A DNA stretch of 64,000 bases from Bacteroides faecalis (GTDB taxonomy: Bacteria > Bacteroidota > Bacteroidia > Bacteroidales > Bacteroidaceae): assembly GCF_003865075.1 (NCBI RefSeq), contig NZ_BHWB01000007.1, positions 1 to 64,000 on the forward strand. The letters run 5' to 3'. Every line of letters begins with the position of its first letter. Position 1 is the first letter of the stretch. This document shows positions 35,211-44,898 of this stretch, piece after piece. Below the pieces are notes generated by a model. The model was not told where the DNA came from and made no database searches. It saw nothing but the letters and a program-made list of their open reading frames with translations. A program made the translations under genes and the position numbers.

Positions 35211-35596
35211 AACATCTATAAATGTAGGGTTGTACAAAAATAGAGAAATAAGATGAAAGTTTTTCTATTTTTCTTTCTAATTATATTGGTTATGAAGGTT
35301 TTTTATGTTATAAGTGGCTTTTTATGATATTACAATGAGGAGTGAGTGGTACTATAATAATGTGAGATTCTTTCTAGTGTTCCTTGTTTTAAATAGAAAG
35401 TCAAAGAAAAGTAGGTTTTGGAGATCAAATCAGTTGCAACTTAATCATAGTCTGATCTCTCTCATCCGGAACTCCGGCGGACTGAGAGACTATGATAAGT
35501 TTGCATCTGATGTATAGCGATACTGCTTTTATGCAGATAACTAACGTAGGATTGAAAACGAAATTTCTTTTTTTAGCGAGTACGTTCTGCCTACAG
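35211..35596. other. 386-bp intergenic region holding a long imperfect inverted repeat
   Basis: Lies between the tolC-like gene and the FG-GAP gene (both leftward). A 67-codon frame on the plus strand (35314-35517) runs through the inverted repeat and has no protein-like features, so I do not call it. Apart from the inverted repeat listed separately, nothing was recognised. Confidence 0.5.
35427..35513. repeat. 27-bp imperfect inverted repeat around a 33-bp GC-rich core
   Basis: The left arm AAATCAGTTGCAAC-TTAATCATAGTCT (35427-35453) is complementary to AGACTATGATAAGTTTGCATCTGATGT (35487-35513) except for a few mismatches and one offset base. The core contains CCGGAACTCCGG and CTCTCTC/GAGAG, extending the fold. 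No T-run follows on either strand, so it is not a standard terminator. Confidence 0.6.
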
Positions 35597-36889
35597 TTAA
35601 GGTTTTAATTGTCCCGAAACTCTCATATATTCCGATTCGTAAATCTTATACTGAGTCTTTGCTTCAATCTGGTTGCTGTATGCTTCTTGCCATTGTGTCT
35701 GTGCATCTAATAAATCGGTTAATGTGCACATACTTACATCGTAACTGTTTTGCATATTACGTAAGTTTTCGGCTGCTTGTGACATTCCGACATTGGCAGT
35801 TTCCACTAGGTTATAGCCATCTGTTACATTCTGAATAGCTTGTTGCAGTTCTATATTGAGTAAACGTTCGTTTCTCTGCAAGTCCAACTGAGCGTTTTGG
35901 TAATTCAGTTTGGCTTTCTTTATTCCTTTCATACCTTTTCCCCATCTGAAAAGAGGAACACTGATAGATGCCATTAGCATGGGAGAACCATCTTTGTATT
36001 CCTGTTTGAAGGGTGTTCCGTCTTCCGTTTGTCCGGCAAGTTTAAGATTACCGTAGTAAGAATACTGAGCGGAAATTCCGAAAGTCGGGAGGATATCGGC
36101 ACGTGCCACTTTGATTTGTTGCTTTTGGGCTTCTACCTGATTTAACAGTAATCTATATTCGGGACGCATGAGAATGCTGCTCTCCAATTGCTGAGGTGAG
36201 GTGATTTCTATTTTTGTCTCAGTAGCTTGGATGGTGGTATGAATATCAACTCCTAATGTACTACATAAAGACATTCGGCAAAGTTCGACCCCATTTTTGG
36301 CTTTTTTCAATTGATAAAGTATCTGGCTACGTTTGGAATCTACCCGCAACAGGTCAGCCTGAGTAGCCATCTGGACTTCCACACTCTTGGCTATTTGATG
36401 ATGTAATTCGTCCAGTTGCTTTTGATAAGCTTCCAGTAGTTTAACTTTTTCCCCTACAGCAATGTATGTCCAATAAGCGTTATCAGCTTCTGCAATAATA
36501 TCCATCTCCGTTTTCCGGAGTGATTCTTCTGCACAATCTACGCCAATTTTGGCAAGTTTGTTGGAAGCAACGATTTTTCCACCAGTAAATATGGGTTGAG
36601 TCAAGGTGAGTCCTGCCAGATACGTTCCACGCATTTGCAGTTCTGCACCCATTAGGTCCATATCTTTGCGGTAGATGCCGGTCAGTGAACCTTCCAGTTC
36701 GGGAAGATATGCGGCGAAGGCGATTTCTTTATCTAGTTTCGCCTGTCTGTAAGAGTTTTCCGCTATCTTCATTTCTTCGTTATTCTTCAATGCCATTTTC
36801 CGGCATTCAGCCTGAGAAAGTTGAAGTTGGGCAGAGGCAGGCAGATTGACTGCCAGCCCCAATGCTATCCATAAAATAGTCCTTTTCAT
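35597..36889 (-). CDS. TolC-family outer-membrane efflux channel
   Basis: 430 residues with a signal peptide ending PASAQ. LSQAECRKMALKNNEEMKIAENSYRQAKLDKE begins the first long helical hairpin, and the same pattern repeats in the second half (about residues 215-420), as in OEP/TolC proteins that form a trimeric tunnel in the outer membrane. It is the last gene of the adaptor-pump-channel operon, 18 bp after the RND pump gene, so the three should form one tripartite exporter. Confidence 0.92.
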   Translation of the reverse strand: MKRTILWIALGLAVNLPASAQLQLSQAECRKMALKNNEEMKIAENSYRQAKLDKEIAFAAYLPELEGSLTGIYRKDMDLMGAELQMRGTYLAGLTLTQPIFTGGKIVASNKLAKIGVDCAEESLRKTEMDIIAEADNAYWTYIAVGEKVKLLEAYQKQLDELHHQIAKSVEVQMATQADLLRVDSKRSQILYQLKKAKNGVELCRMSLCSTLGVDIHTTIQATETKIEITSPQQLESSILMRPEYRLLLNQVEAQKQQIKVARADILPTFGISAQYSYYGNLKLAGQTEDGTPFKQEYKDGSPMLMASISVPLFRWGKGMKGIKKAKLNYQNAQLDLQRNERLLNIELQQAIQNVTDGYNLVETANVGMSQAAENLRNMQNSYDVSMCTLTDLLDAQTQWQEAYSNQIEAKTQYKIYESEYMRVSGQLKP

Positions 36890-36907
36890 ATATTCAGGGA
36901 TATTCTT

Positions 36908-39900
36908 TTATTCATTAGTGGTTTTAGTTGTTTTAGGTCGTGTACGAGGTGGTGTGATATGGAAGAAAGCCGTATAGAACAGAGGCAAAAGTGCCAGTGT
37001 AATAATGGTTCCCATAGCAAGGCCACTCATGATGGTGACTGCCATCGACGCGTACATTGGGTCTGTGACTAATGGCAACATACCAAGAATCGTGGTAACA
37101 GAGGCCATTATAACCGGGCGAGTACGTGAGACTGTCGCATTGATTACCGCATCATAAGGATGTTGTTGCTCTTCGTTGGTAAGACGTGTAATTTCGTCCA
37201 CCAGAACGATGGCATTTTTAATCATCATTCCCATCAATCCCATCACACCGATAATTGCCATAAATGTGAATGGCTGTTTGCTTAGGAGCAATGCCGGAGT
37301 GATACCGCAGAGAACGAACGGAAAACAAAGCAGGATAAGAATCACTTTCTTCCAGTTGCTGAATAGCAATAGTAAGATGGTCAGAATGATGAATAGAGTA
37401 ATTGGCCCGTACTTCATCAATCCTTCCATGGAATCACCCTGTTTGGCTATTTCGCCTGACCAGCCTATTGTATAACCTTCCGGTAACTTAATCTTGTTGA
37501 TTTGGTCTTCAATATCAGCTTTTACTTTGGCAGGAGTAGCTTCCCATTGCGTATAGTCCGGATCACATTCTGCTTCAATATGACGGGAGCCGTTCACGCG
37601 AAGTATCATTTGTTCTTCCCAGCCAAGGTCGATATTGCGGGTGACATTACTCATAGGTGCACTTTTATACATATCGTCCTGAATAGCGCCGGAGCTTTTG
37701 CTACCTGTAATCAGTTGGTTAATATCGTTATCGTCTACCTTGATGTTGATGTCTGTCCATACCGGAATATCGTTCAGATCTTGAATCTTACTTCCGTCTG
37801 CATTGCGAATACGGAAGTTGAGCATTACTTGCTGGTCTTGATCATTGATCACTCCACAAACCATTCCGTCGGTAGCTGCTTGTAATGCATTCCCAATATT
37901 AGCACGACTAATACCCGAACGGCGTGCTTCCTGTTCCATGTATTGAGCGGTCAGTGCTTTGCCTGTCGGCTTCCAGTTGTTTTGTACCGAATAGGTATCG
38001 ACGTATTTGCATTTACGCATAATCTCTTCTGCTTGTTTGGCAAGATCACGGAGTACGGCAGGGTCTGGACCTGTAAATTCCACCTCGACGGTGTGCGTAC
38101 TGGATATAGAGAAGTTGTATTTACGCGCACGGATATAGGCATCGGGATAACGTTCGCGCAGTTGTTGGCGTATTTTTGGAAGTTCTTCTACCACTGTCTC
38201 ATAATCGGGACAGTCGATAATTAGTTCCCCGTAACAACCCCCACCACTTGTCATTGGACGAACCAGGCAATAGCGGGCAGGTGCACTTCCCATTGGAGCT
38301 GCTACTCGTTCTACGTTCGGATTTTCCTTCACCAGTTTGCTCATTTCCAACAAGTCCTGTTTCACTTGCTCAGGATTAGTCTGATAAGGGGTGAAATATT
38401 CGATGACGAATTGTTTGTAACTAAAGTCTGGAAAGAACAAATTCTTGATCTTGGTCATACCGAGGAACGAGGCTATCAATACTACTACTGAGATTCCGAT
38501 AGTCAGCTTTTTATAATTGATCAGTTTGATGATAATCTTTCTGACAACCCGTTGCATCTTGCCAATTTGCTCTTCATATCCGACTTTGCGTACATGAAGA
38601 GGCAATATGTATTTGGTAAACATCGGAACTTGAGTCAGTGCTAATATCCAACTGACGAGCAAACTGACACAAAGTACAAGGAATAAGTCACGGGCATACT
38701 CTCCGGCGGTATCTTTGGATAAGAATACGTTCAGGAATGCAGAAGCTGCAATTAGGGTTGCTCCTAATAACGGCATAGCGGTTGCTTTACAAATACGATA
38801 AAGGTAGACTTTCGGTCCTAGCCCTCGTGTCCGGTCTACTAAGATACCATCGATGATAACAATGGCATTATCGACCAGCATACCCATTGCAATAATAAAG
38901 GCACCTAACGAAATACGCTGTAACGTTGTGCCGCACATCAGCAGGATAGGGAAGGAGCCGGCAATAGTTAATACCAGACCGGCACCGATGATCAATCCGC
39001 TTCGGAGGCCCATTGTGAAGATGAGGGCAATGATAACAATAAGAACGGATTCCACTAAATTGACCATGAAGGAGCTAATTGCTTCATCTACTTTATCCGG
39101 TTGGAAAAAGATTTTCTCCATATCCATTCCTGCTGGTACATTGGGCATGATTTCTTTCAGTTTGGCTTCCACTGCTTTTCCAACATCCGGTACGATAGCA
39201 TCGTTCTCCATAGAGATACAAATAGCCAGTGCCTGCTCTCCATCCACAAAGAAACCGTTCTCTTGCGGATCTTTGTAGGTGCGTTCTACTTCGGCAATGT
39301 CACCAATACGCATTTGCTTACCGTCTAAAGTCTGAACAATCAGATTCTTAACATCTTCCACACTCTGTGATCGGTTTGTGATTCGTAGCTGTATCTTCTG
39401 GTCACCGTCTTGATAGTTTCCTGCATCCACTGTTTTAGTAGCGTCTTGCAGCACACTCATAATCTGTGTCGGGATAATACCGTTGCGGGCTATCTTTTCT
39501 TTCGAAAGGGTAATATTGATTACTTCATCCCGGTTGCCATAAATGTTGATTCTCTTTACACCTTTGATACCGAGTAACTCTCGGCGGATCATCTTGGCGT
39601 ACTTGTACATTTCCGGATATTCGTAACCGTCGGAAGTCAGCGCATAGAACATGCCGTAGACGTCCATCATGTCGTCAATCACAATCGGTTCATAACATCC
39701 TTGCGGCAATTTGTTTACAGCACCGCTCACCTTACGGCGGAGTTGGTCGAAATGCTGTTCGATGGCTGTCATCAGTACTGTTTCCTGAAATTCAACAGTG
39801 ATTTGTGCCATTCCTTTAGTACATTCCGAACTGATTTTCTTTACGTTAGGGATTGTGCGCAATTCGTCTTCCATGACTTGTGCAACCTGCAACTCTACTT

Positions 39901-40078
39901 CGTGGGCCGTAGCTCCAGGATATACGATTACGACCATCGCCTGTTTTACTCCGATGGCGGGGTCTTCGAGTTTCGGCATTTGCACGAAAGACAGTACTCC
40001 TGCAATGAGTAAAGCTGCCATTAGCGACCAGAACAGTGTCGGGCGCTTGATGAAATATTCAGTTAAGGCAAATTTCAT
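36908..40078 (-). CDS. RND-family inner-membrane efflux pump
   Basis: 1056 residues, the usual RND length. TM1 follows YFIKRPTLFWSLMAALLIAGV; the two large periplasmic loops and TM2-6/TM8-12 blocks are present. TM4 contains GMLVDNAIVIIDG, where AcrB has two Asp residues (VDDAIVVVEN): here the second is Asn, a variation found in other Bacteroidetes pumps. TM10-11 carry GLMGMMIKNAIVLVDE. It exports hydrophobic drugs, bile acids or other compounds using proton flow; substrate unknown. It shares one base with the adaptor gene upstream and is followed 18 bp later by the TolC gene. Confidence 0.93.
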   Translation of the reverse strand: MKFALTEYFIKRPTLFWSLMAALLIAGVLSFVQMPKLEDPAIGVKQAMVVIVYPGATAHEVELQVAQVMEDELRTIPNVKKISSECTKGMAQITVEFQETVLMTAIEQHFDQLRRKVSGAVNKLPQGCYEPIVIDDMMDVYGMFYALTSDGYEYPEMYKYAKMIRRELLGIKGVKRINIYGNRDEVINITLSKEKIARNGIIPTQIMSVLQDATKTVDAGNYQDGDQKIQLRITNRSQSVEDVKNLIVQTLDGKQMRIGDIAEVERTYKDPQENGFFVDGEQALAICISMENDAIVPDVGKAVEAKLKEIMPNVPAGMDMEKIFFQPDKVDEAISSFMVNLVESVLIVIIALIFTMGLRSGLIIGAGLVLTIAGSFPILLMCGTTLQRISLGAFIIAMGMLVDNAIVIIDGILVDRTRGLGPKVYLYRICKATAMPLLGATLIAASAFLNVFLSKDTAGEYARDLFLVLCVSLLVSWILALTQVPMFTKYILPLHVRKVGYEEQIGKMQRVVRKIIIKLINYKKLTIGISVVVLIASFLGMTKIKNLFFPDFSYKQFVIEYFTPYQTNPEQVKQDLLEMSKLVKENPNVERVAAPMGSAPARYCLVRPMTSGGGCYGELIIDCPDYETVVEELPKIRQQLRERYPDAYIRARKYNFSISSTHTVEVEFTGPDPAVLRDLAKQAEEIMRKCKYVDTYSVQNNWKPTGKALTAQYMEQEARRSGISRANIGNALQAATDGMVCGVINDQDQQVMLNFRIRNADGSKIQDLNDIPVWTDINIKVDDNDINQLITGSKSSGAIQDDMYKSAPMSNVTRNIDLGWEEQMILRVNGSRHIEAECDPDYTQWEATPAKVKADIEDQINKIKLPEGYTIGWSGEIAKQGDSMEGLMKYGPITLFIILTILLLLFSNWKKVILILLCFPFVLCGITPALLLSKQPFTFMAIIGVMGLMGMMIKNAIVLVDEITRLTNEEQQHPYDAVINATVSRTRPVIMASVTTILGMLPLVTDPMYASMAVTIMSGLAMGTIITLALLPLFYTAFFHITPPRTRPKTTKTTNE

Positions 40079-41139
40079 TAGAATAGTCCTCCTACATTTG
40101 TTTTGTCTGATTCGGGAAGCACATGAACTTTCTCGTTTTCGGTGAGAGAATGCACTCCCGCTTTGATAATTTGTTCATTACCCTGGATACCTTGTGTGAT
40201 GATGGCTTTTCCTGTGGTATCTATTCCTTGCAATTTTATTTCACGTTTGCTGACGGTGGAATCATTTTCTAATACCCATACATAACTCTTTTCCTGTTCG
40301 CTGAAGATTGAGTTTACCGGAAGGGTAAATCTGCTTGCGTCCGGCTGTGCATCTGTCAGTGAGATATTTACCACTACGTTCATACCCGCCGTAAGTTTGG
40401 TAGAGTGATTGTCGGTGAGAGACAAGAGCATTTTATAAAGTTGTGTACTGCTTGCTTTTGGGTTAATACTGATGAGCGTAAGAGGATAGCTGACATTTGG
40501 TGACAGCGAAGAAGTACAAGAGAAGCCTGAAAACTTATCCTGCTGCATATAAAGGCTGGCTGGGATATCAACTTCTACTTCAATTTTAGAAACATCCAGC
40601 AAATTGACAATGGGCGAACCGGCTTGTACCATTTCCGCTTTTTCGTAATTTACTGTTTGTATATAGCCACTGACCGGAGCCTTTAGAGTTGTGTACTCCA
40701 GTTTATTCTTATTTATCTGTAATTGTACCCGAAGTTGTTCCAGTCCTGCCATTGCCTTTTCGTAGTCATTTCCGTTAAGGCTCTTTGCCTCGTACAATTG
40801 TTTCATACGTTCCACTTCGTTTTTCATCTGGTCATATTGAATCTGATAAGCGTCTACTCCGAGTTGATAATCTTCCTGATCCAACATGGCAATAGTTTGT
40901 CCTTGACGTACAAAATCACCTTCTTTTACTAATATCTTATCAATTTGTCCGCCGGTTTTGAATCCTAGGCTAATTTCCCGCGATTCCTTTACTGTTCCCG
41001 ATAAACTTTTATAAGATACATTACCTAACGCTACTGGTTGGACTAGTTTTACACTTCGTACGAACTTTTCTTCCTTGTTGGTATTACAAGCTGCCAGTAA
41101 CAAAATCATTGCCGGCATAAACCACCTTTTTACATTCAT
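40078..41139 (-). CDS. RND periplasmic adaptor (membrane fusion protein)
   Basis: 353 residues with lipobox LLLAAC, so anchored to a membrane on the periplasmic side. ISLGFKTGGQIDKILVKEGDFVRQGQTIAMLD is the first half of the lipoyl/barrel-sandwich domain, followed by a helical hairpin (about 90-155), then TLKAPVSGYIQTVNYEKAEMVQAG, the second half. It bridges the pump and the TolC channel. First gene of the operon, divergent from an AraC-type regulator 181 bp away. Confidence 0.92.
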   Translation of the reverse strand: MNVKRWFMPAMILLLAACNTNKEEKFVRSVKLVQPVALGNVSYKSLSGTVKESREISLGFKTGGQIDKILVKEGDFVRQGQTIAMLDQEDYQLGVDAYQIQYDQMKNEVERMKQLYEAKSLNGNDYEKAMAGLEQLRVQLQINKNKLEYTTLKAPVSGYIQTVNYEKAEMVQAGSPIVNLLDVSKIEVEVDIPASLYMQQDKFSGFSCTSSLSPNVSYPLTLISINPKASSTQLYKMLLSLTDNHSTKLTAGMNVVVNISLTDAQPDASRFTLPVNSIFSEQEKSYVWVLENDSTVSKREIKLQGIDTTGKAIITQGIQGNEQIIKAGVHSLTENEKVHVLPESDKTNVGGLF

Positions 41140-41283
41140 TGTTGTCGCTTTTTGTTTGATTGAAAAATAATCATTTCATTTTCGACTGCAAAATTCTCTT
41201 TTATTTAGGTATGATTCAAGGTAAAAAGGAATGCTTTTTTGGTCATTTAGTCGGATAATATGGATTTTATATTCCAAATAGAT

Positions 41284-41291
41284 TAAATTTG
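41284..41291 (+). promoter_or_regulatory. possible -7 element of the AraC regulator gene
   Basis: TAAATTTG fits TAnnTTTG 30 bp before the ATG; no -33 match at the right spacing. The 181-bp divergent gap must also hold the RND promoter, which I could not place. Confidence 0.35.
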
Positions 41292-41320
41292 TCGTCAATT
41301 ATTCTAATTCTCATATAAAC

Positions 41321-42220
41321 ATGGACCAAAATATTTTTTTGCTTGATATCTCACATCTCGCCGAAATAGACATGGCTACTTTTATTGAAGGAAAGATTGT
41401 ATTGTTGGATAATATCGATTCGTCTTCTGCAGGACAAATGGCACAACAGCCGCACAATAGTTTTCCGGTGCAAGCCAGAATGTCTATGGTGTTATTCTGT
41501 CTGGAGGGGGAACTACAGATTAGAATTGCTCTGAAGGAATATGTGCTGCATCCGAATATGTTTGTAATCATCATCCCCGGAATTATTTTCGAGGTACTTT
41601 CTACTTCGGATGATTTTCGGGGATTCATGGTGGCTACCCGGAATGATTTTATGCCTGTCACGGAGAAAACGACGCAAGTGATGTCTTTTTATAAATGCTT
41701 GCAGGAAAAATACTGCTTTACTTTTGAAGAGAAAGATGTGCCGGAGTTTGTGAAGGTATATCGTGCTATAAAAGAGACTCTGCTGGATGAGGAACATCCT
41801 TTCCGAATTTCTATTTCACAATCGTACGTTCAGATTATGTATTATCGGATGGCACCGGTAGTGATCAAAGAGGCAGAGTTGCAGTCGAAGTATCCACGTA
41901 CACGCCAGGAAGAGATTTTTTATAATTTTGTCAGTGCAGTGGAAACCCATTATCGGAAGGAGCGGAGTGTGAAGTTTTATGCGGATTTGCTGTGTCTTTC
42001 TCCTAAATATCTTTCTTCTGTTATATATAAGGTCAGTCAGAAATTGGCAGGGGAATGGATTGATGGTTATGTGATTCTGGAGGCGAAAACGTTATTGAAA
42101 TCGGGAAAGTTGACCATCCAACAGATCAGTGAACAATTGAATTTCCCGAATCAATCTTTTTTCGGAAAGTTCTTTAAGCGGTGTGCGGGGATGTCTCCGA
42201 AAGAGTATAAAAATAAATAG
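41321..42220 (+). CDS. AraC-family transcriptional regulator
   Basis: 299 residues. The N-terminal 170 residues have a cupin-like profile (SMVLFCLEGELQIRIALKEYVLHPNMFVIIIPG); the C-terminal AraC domain has two helix-turn-helix units: VKFYADLLCLSPKYLSSVIYKVSQ and TIQQISEQLNFPNQSFFGKFFKRCAGMSPKEYKN, the latter the family signature. It is divergent from the RND adaptor-pump-channel operon, so it most probably controls that operon, as activator or repressor in response to an unknown ligand. Confidence 0.9.
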   Translation: MDQNIFLLDISHLAEIDMATFIEGKIVLLDNIDSSSAGQMAQQPHNSFPVQARMSMVLFCLEGELQIRIALKEYVLHPNMFVIIIPGIIFEVLSTSDDFRGFMVATRNDFMPVTEKTTQVMSFYKCLQEKYCFTFEEKDVPEFVKVYRAIKETLLDEEHPFRISISQSYVQIMYYRMAPVVIKEAELQSKYPRTRQEEIFYNFVSAVETHYRKERSVKFYADLLCLSPKYLSSVIYKVSQKLAGEWIDGYVILEAKTLLKSGKLTIQQISEQLNFPNQSFFGKFFKRCAGMSPKEYKNK

Positions 42221-42286
42221 CTGTATACTCGCTCTTAATAAGTAATACCCTGTTTATCTTCTCATCAACCTTTAATTGGAGACAAG

Positions 42287-42338
42287 CCAGAAGTGTTGTT
42301 CTATACAGAGATTGATTGAAACAACACTTCTGGTTTTA
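42287..42338. terminator. terminator between AraC and TonB-receptor genes
   Basis: Perfect 14-bp arms CCAGAAGTGTTGTT (42287-42300) and AACAACACTTCTGG (42320-42333), followed by TTTT on the plus strand. Located between convergent genes. Confidence 0.9.
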
Positions 42339-42364
42339 TTGCTAAACAAAAAAAATGGAGCGAT

Positions 42365-44737
42365 TTAGAAACGACAACGGAGATCTATTCCTAATTGTAT
42401 TGGACGTCCTTGTTGCTTGAAACCTTTATCCATAGTTTCGAAATAGAATACAGCGTAATTTTTGTTTAGCGCGTTGCGTGTCCAGAAACTGATCATAGCA
42501 TTGCCTATTTCGAAATTTACTCTGCCATTCAGTGTGCCATAGAAAGACTGGCTTGCATTATTTTGTTCTGTCCAGTAGATACGTCCGGCAGCACTGTAGT
42601 TTGCTTGGAGAACGATCCGGTCGAAGATACAACGTGGGTTACAAGTGAAAACATATTCACCACCTATATTCAAGGTGTGTTTGGGCACAAATGGTACATA
42701 TTTACCATTATAGTTTTCTTTCTCTTCGAGATTGCCTTCGGTATCTTCCTGCATAATCACGTAGTTGGTAAAGGTAGCATACGTATATCCGTAGCTGGCG
42801 TTTAAACTCAATGCGTTTGTCAGACTGGCGCGAAGGGCGGCCTCGACGCCATAACTACGGCTTTTTCCGGCATTGGTAGTAATACGTCCAAGACCACTTT
42901 TGGCAAATTGTGCAACTTGCTGGTCGCGTGTATCCATGTAGAAAGCGGCAAGATCTGCCCAGAGTTTACCTTCCCACAAAGTGAGGTGACTTCCTACTTC
43001 GTAGTTCCAGGAATATTCAGGCTTGTATTGGGTCGCTTTGCTAACTTCCGGAAGTTTATCTTTTAGTTTTTGAATCATACCTGCCATTTTTGAGAATTTG
43101 GGATCGGCAGCTAATGCGTCTAACATTGAATTTTTTAGAGCACCGGTTGCCAGATCGGAAAACATTTGAATGTTATAGCCCCCTGAACGATAACCTTTAG
43201 AGACTGTGGTGTATATGTTATTTCCTTTTTTCCATTCGTATTGGATAGCGAACTTGGGAAGTAATTGCATATAGTCGATGGATTCCTTACCCATAAAAGT
43301 ACTCATAGCTTCCAGACCACTACTGCTAAGGCTTGCTACTGAGAAATCGAAATTTAAAGGGTCGCTGACAGAGTTATAGTCCATTTTTAGTTTTTCATAG
43401 TCTAGTCGCAATCCGATTGTGGCTGATAATCCTTCGGTTAGAATATTATTAAAGGTGGATTGATGGAAAACTGCTCCGTTCAATATGGGAGTGTCGAACT
43501 TGCCACCTACTGTTAAAGTTTGATTATTAGCAGTCATTTTCATTGGCGGAGCGCCTGTTAAACCGCTAAAGATATCATTTGTTTTCTTTTCGATCATTGT
43601 TTTCACCCCATCTCTCCGAAATTGTACCGGACCGCTTGTATGTAGCCATTGGTAAAATCCAGAAACACCGGTGGCCCATTGCCAATTACTTCCCGGTTTC
43701 GATTTGAAAGTAATTTCTTCTGAGATCGTATTTGCTCTTTGTTTTTGTTCCAATATATAAATATCTTCTTCTGTAAAATCCTGATCGAGGAACATGCGGT
43801 CATTTAGGTTTTGGTAGCCGGTGGCTGTACTGAGAATGAATTGATTAGCCTGGTATTCCAGATTTACTCCTGCATTCAATAGTCCACGATGGTAACTGCT
43901 ACGATTGTCATAGGATATTTTACCGATATATTCCGGACGCTTTTCTTCTCCTGTTATGGCTCCTGTATATTCATAGGGATATCCACCTTGATCACCATAT
44001 TCATAATTGAGAGTCATGTCTACTTTCAATTTCTCCGTTGGAAGATAGATTCCACGAAAGCGTCCACCGCCTGTATTACTACGGTCTACTCTTTCGTTGT
44101 TGCGCGCTACGTTTTTGAAGAACCCTCCTGTATGCTCATAAAATCCTCCGGTAGAAAAAGCAAATTTGTCGGAAATGCGATGATAGTGAGTCAACGAAAC
44201 ATTATAGTCATTATAGGTCGCTGCTCCCATACGAATATCTGTTCCTTGATAGGTGAACGGTGATTTAGTATGTACTTTGATAAGTCCGCCCATTGTGTTA
44301 CGTCCGTAGAGTGTTCCCTGAGGACCGCGAAGAATATCGATACGTTCAATATCACAATAGTTGAAGTCAAAAGCCGACTTGTCGATATAGGGGATATTAT
44401 CTACATAAAGTCCTACGGAAGGAGTATTGATGCGTGAACCGATTCCGCGGATATAAATAGAGGTAGTCAATTTAGAACCATAATCCGGAATGAATAGATT
44501 GGGAACAATGGCTGACAGGTTTTTGACAGATTTTATTTGATTGGCTTGCATGTCTTTTTGAGACAAGAGTGTTGAGGCCATAGGTAATTCGCGCAGTTTA
44601 CGATTCTCTTTCGGAGCGGCAATCACTACTACTTCTTCAATATCTACTACTTTCAGTGAGTCTTTCGGGAAATCTTCTCCCCATGCTGTCCCTGTCGTTA
44701 AAAGAGTGAGGACAATCAGGATATTTTTTTTCTTCAT
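42365..44737 (-). CDS. TonB-dependent outer-membrane receptor
   Basis: 790 residues with a signal peptide ending GTAWGED. A TonB-box-like VVDIEEVVVIA precedes the plug domain (LRELPMASTLLSQKDMQ ... SIYIRGIGSRINTPSVGLYVDNIPY ... IDILRGPQGTLYGRNTMGGLI), followed by a 22-strand barrel ending in the terminal Phe LRCRF. It lacks the N-terminal carboxypeptidase-like domain of SusC proteins and has no SusD neighbour, so a siderophore, haem or cofactor is more likely than a glycan. It lies 161 bp downstream of the LuxR-type gene on the same strand. Confidence 0.9.
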   Translation of the reverse strand: MKKKNILIVLTLLTTGTAWGEDFPKDSLKVVDIEEVVVIAAPKENRKLRELPMASTLLSQKDMQANQIKSVKNLSAIVPNLFIPDYGSKLTTSIYIRGIGSRINTPSVGLYVDNIPYIDKSAFDFNYCDIERIDILRGPQGTLYGRNTMGGLIKVHTKSPFTYQGTDIRMGAATYNDYNVSLTHYHRISDKFAFSTGGFYEHTGGFFKNVARNNERVDRSNTGGGRFRGIYLPTEKLKVDMTLNYEYGDQGGYPYEYTGAITGEEKRPEYIGKISYDNRSSYHRGLLNAGVNLEYQANQFILSTATGYQNLNDRMFLDQDFTEEDIYILEQKQRANTISEEITFKSKPGSNWQWATGVSGFYQWLHTSGPVQFRRDGVKTMIEKKTNDIFSGLTGAPPMKMTANNQTLTVGGKFDTPILNGAVFHQSTFNNILTEGLSATIGLRLDYEKLKMDYNSVSDPLNFDFSVASLSSSGLEAMSTFMGKESIDYMQLLPKFAIQYEWKKGNNIYTTVSKGYRSGGYNIQMFSDLATGALKNSMLDALAADPKFSKMAGMIQKLKDKLPEVSKATQYKPEYSWNYEVGSHLTLWEGKLWADLAAFYMDTRDQQVAQFAKSGLGRITTNAGKSRSYGVEAALRASLTNALSLNASYGYTYATFTNYVIMQEDTEGNLEEKENYNGKYVPFVPKHTLNIGGEYVFTCNPRCIFDRIVLQANYSAAGRIYWTEQNNASQSFYGTLNGRVNFEIGNAMISFWTRNALNKNYAVFYFETMDKGFKQQGRPIQLGIDLRCRF

Positions 44738-44898
44738 TTGCAGTTATTTTGTCAGGTGCAAATTAAAGACAAATATTCTGGTTAGTCAATCCTCATTTAT
44801 TAGGATATTGGCTTCGGATAGTAAATTCTGTGATTATCCTGAACGATGTCTGATAGATACTCGTATACAATTCTGCATCTACATGCTGATTTCACTGT

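Noticed and set aside
35314..35517. 67-codon protein gene
   Set aside because: It runs straight through the long inverted repeat, has no protein-like composition and no upstream signals.
42365..44737. SusC-type glycan importer
   Set aside because: No SusD gene next to it and no N-terminal carboxypeptidase-like domain; it fits a cofactor or siderophore receptor better.
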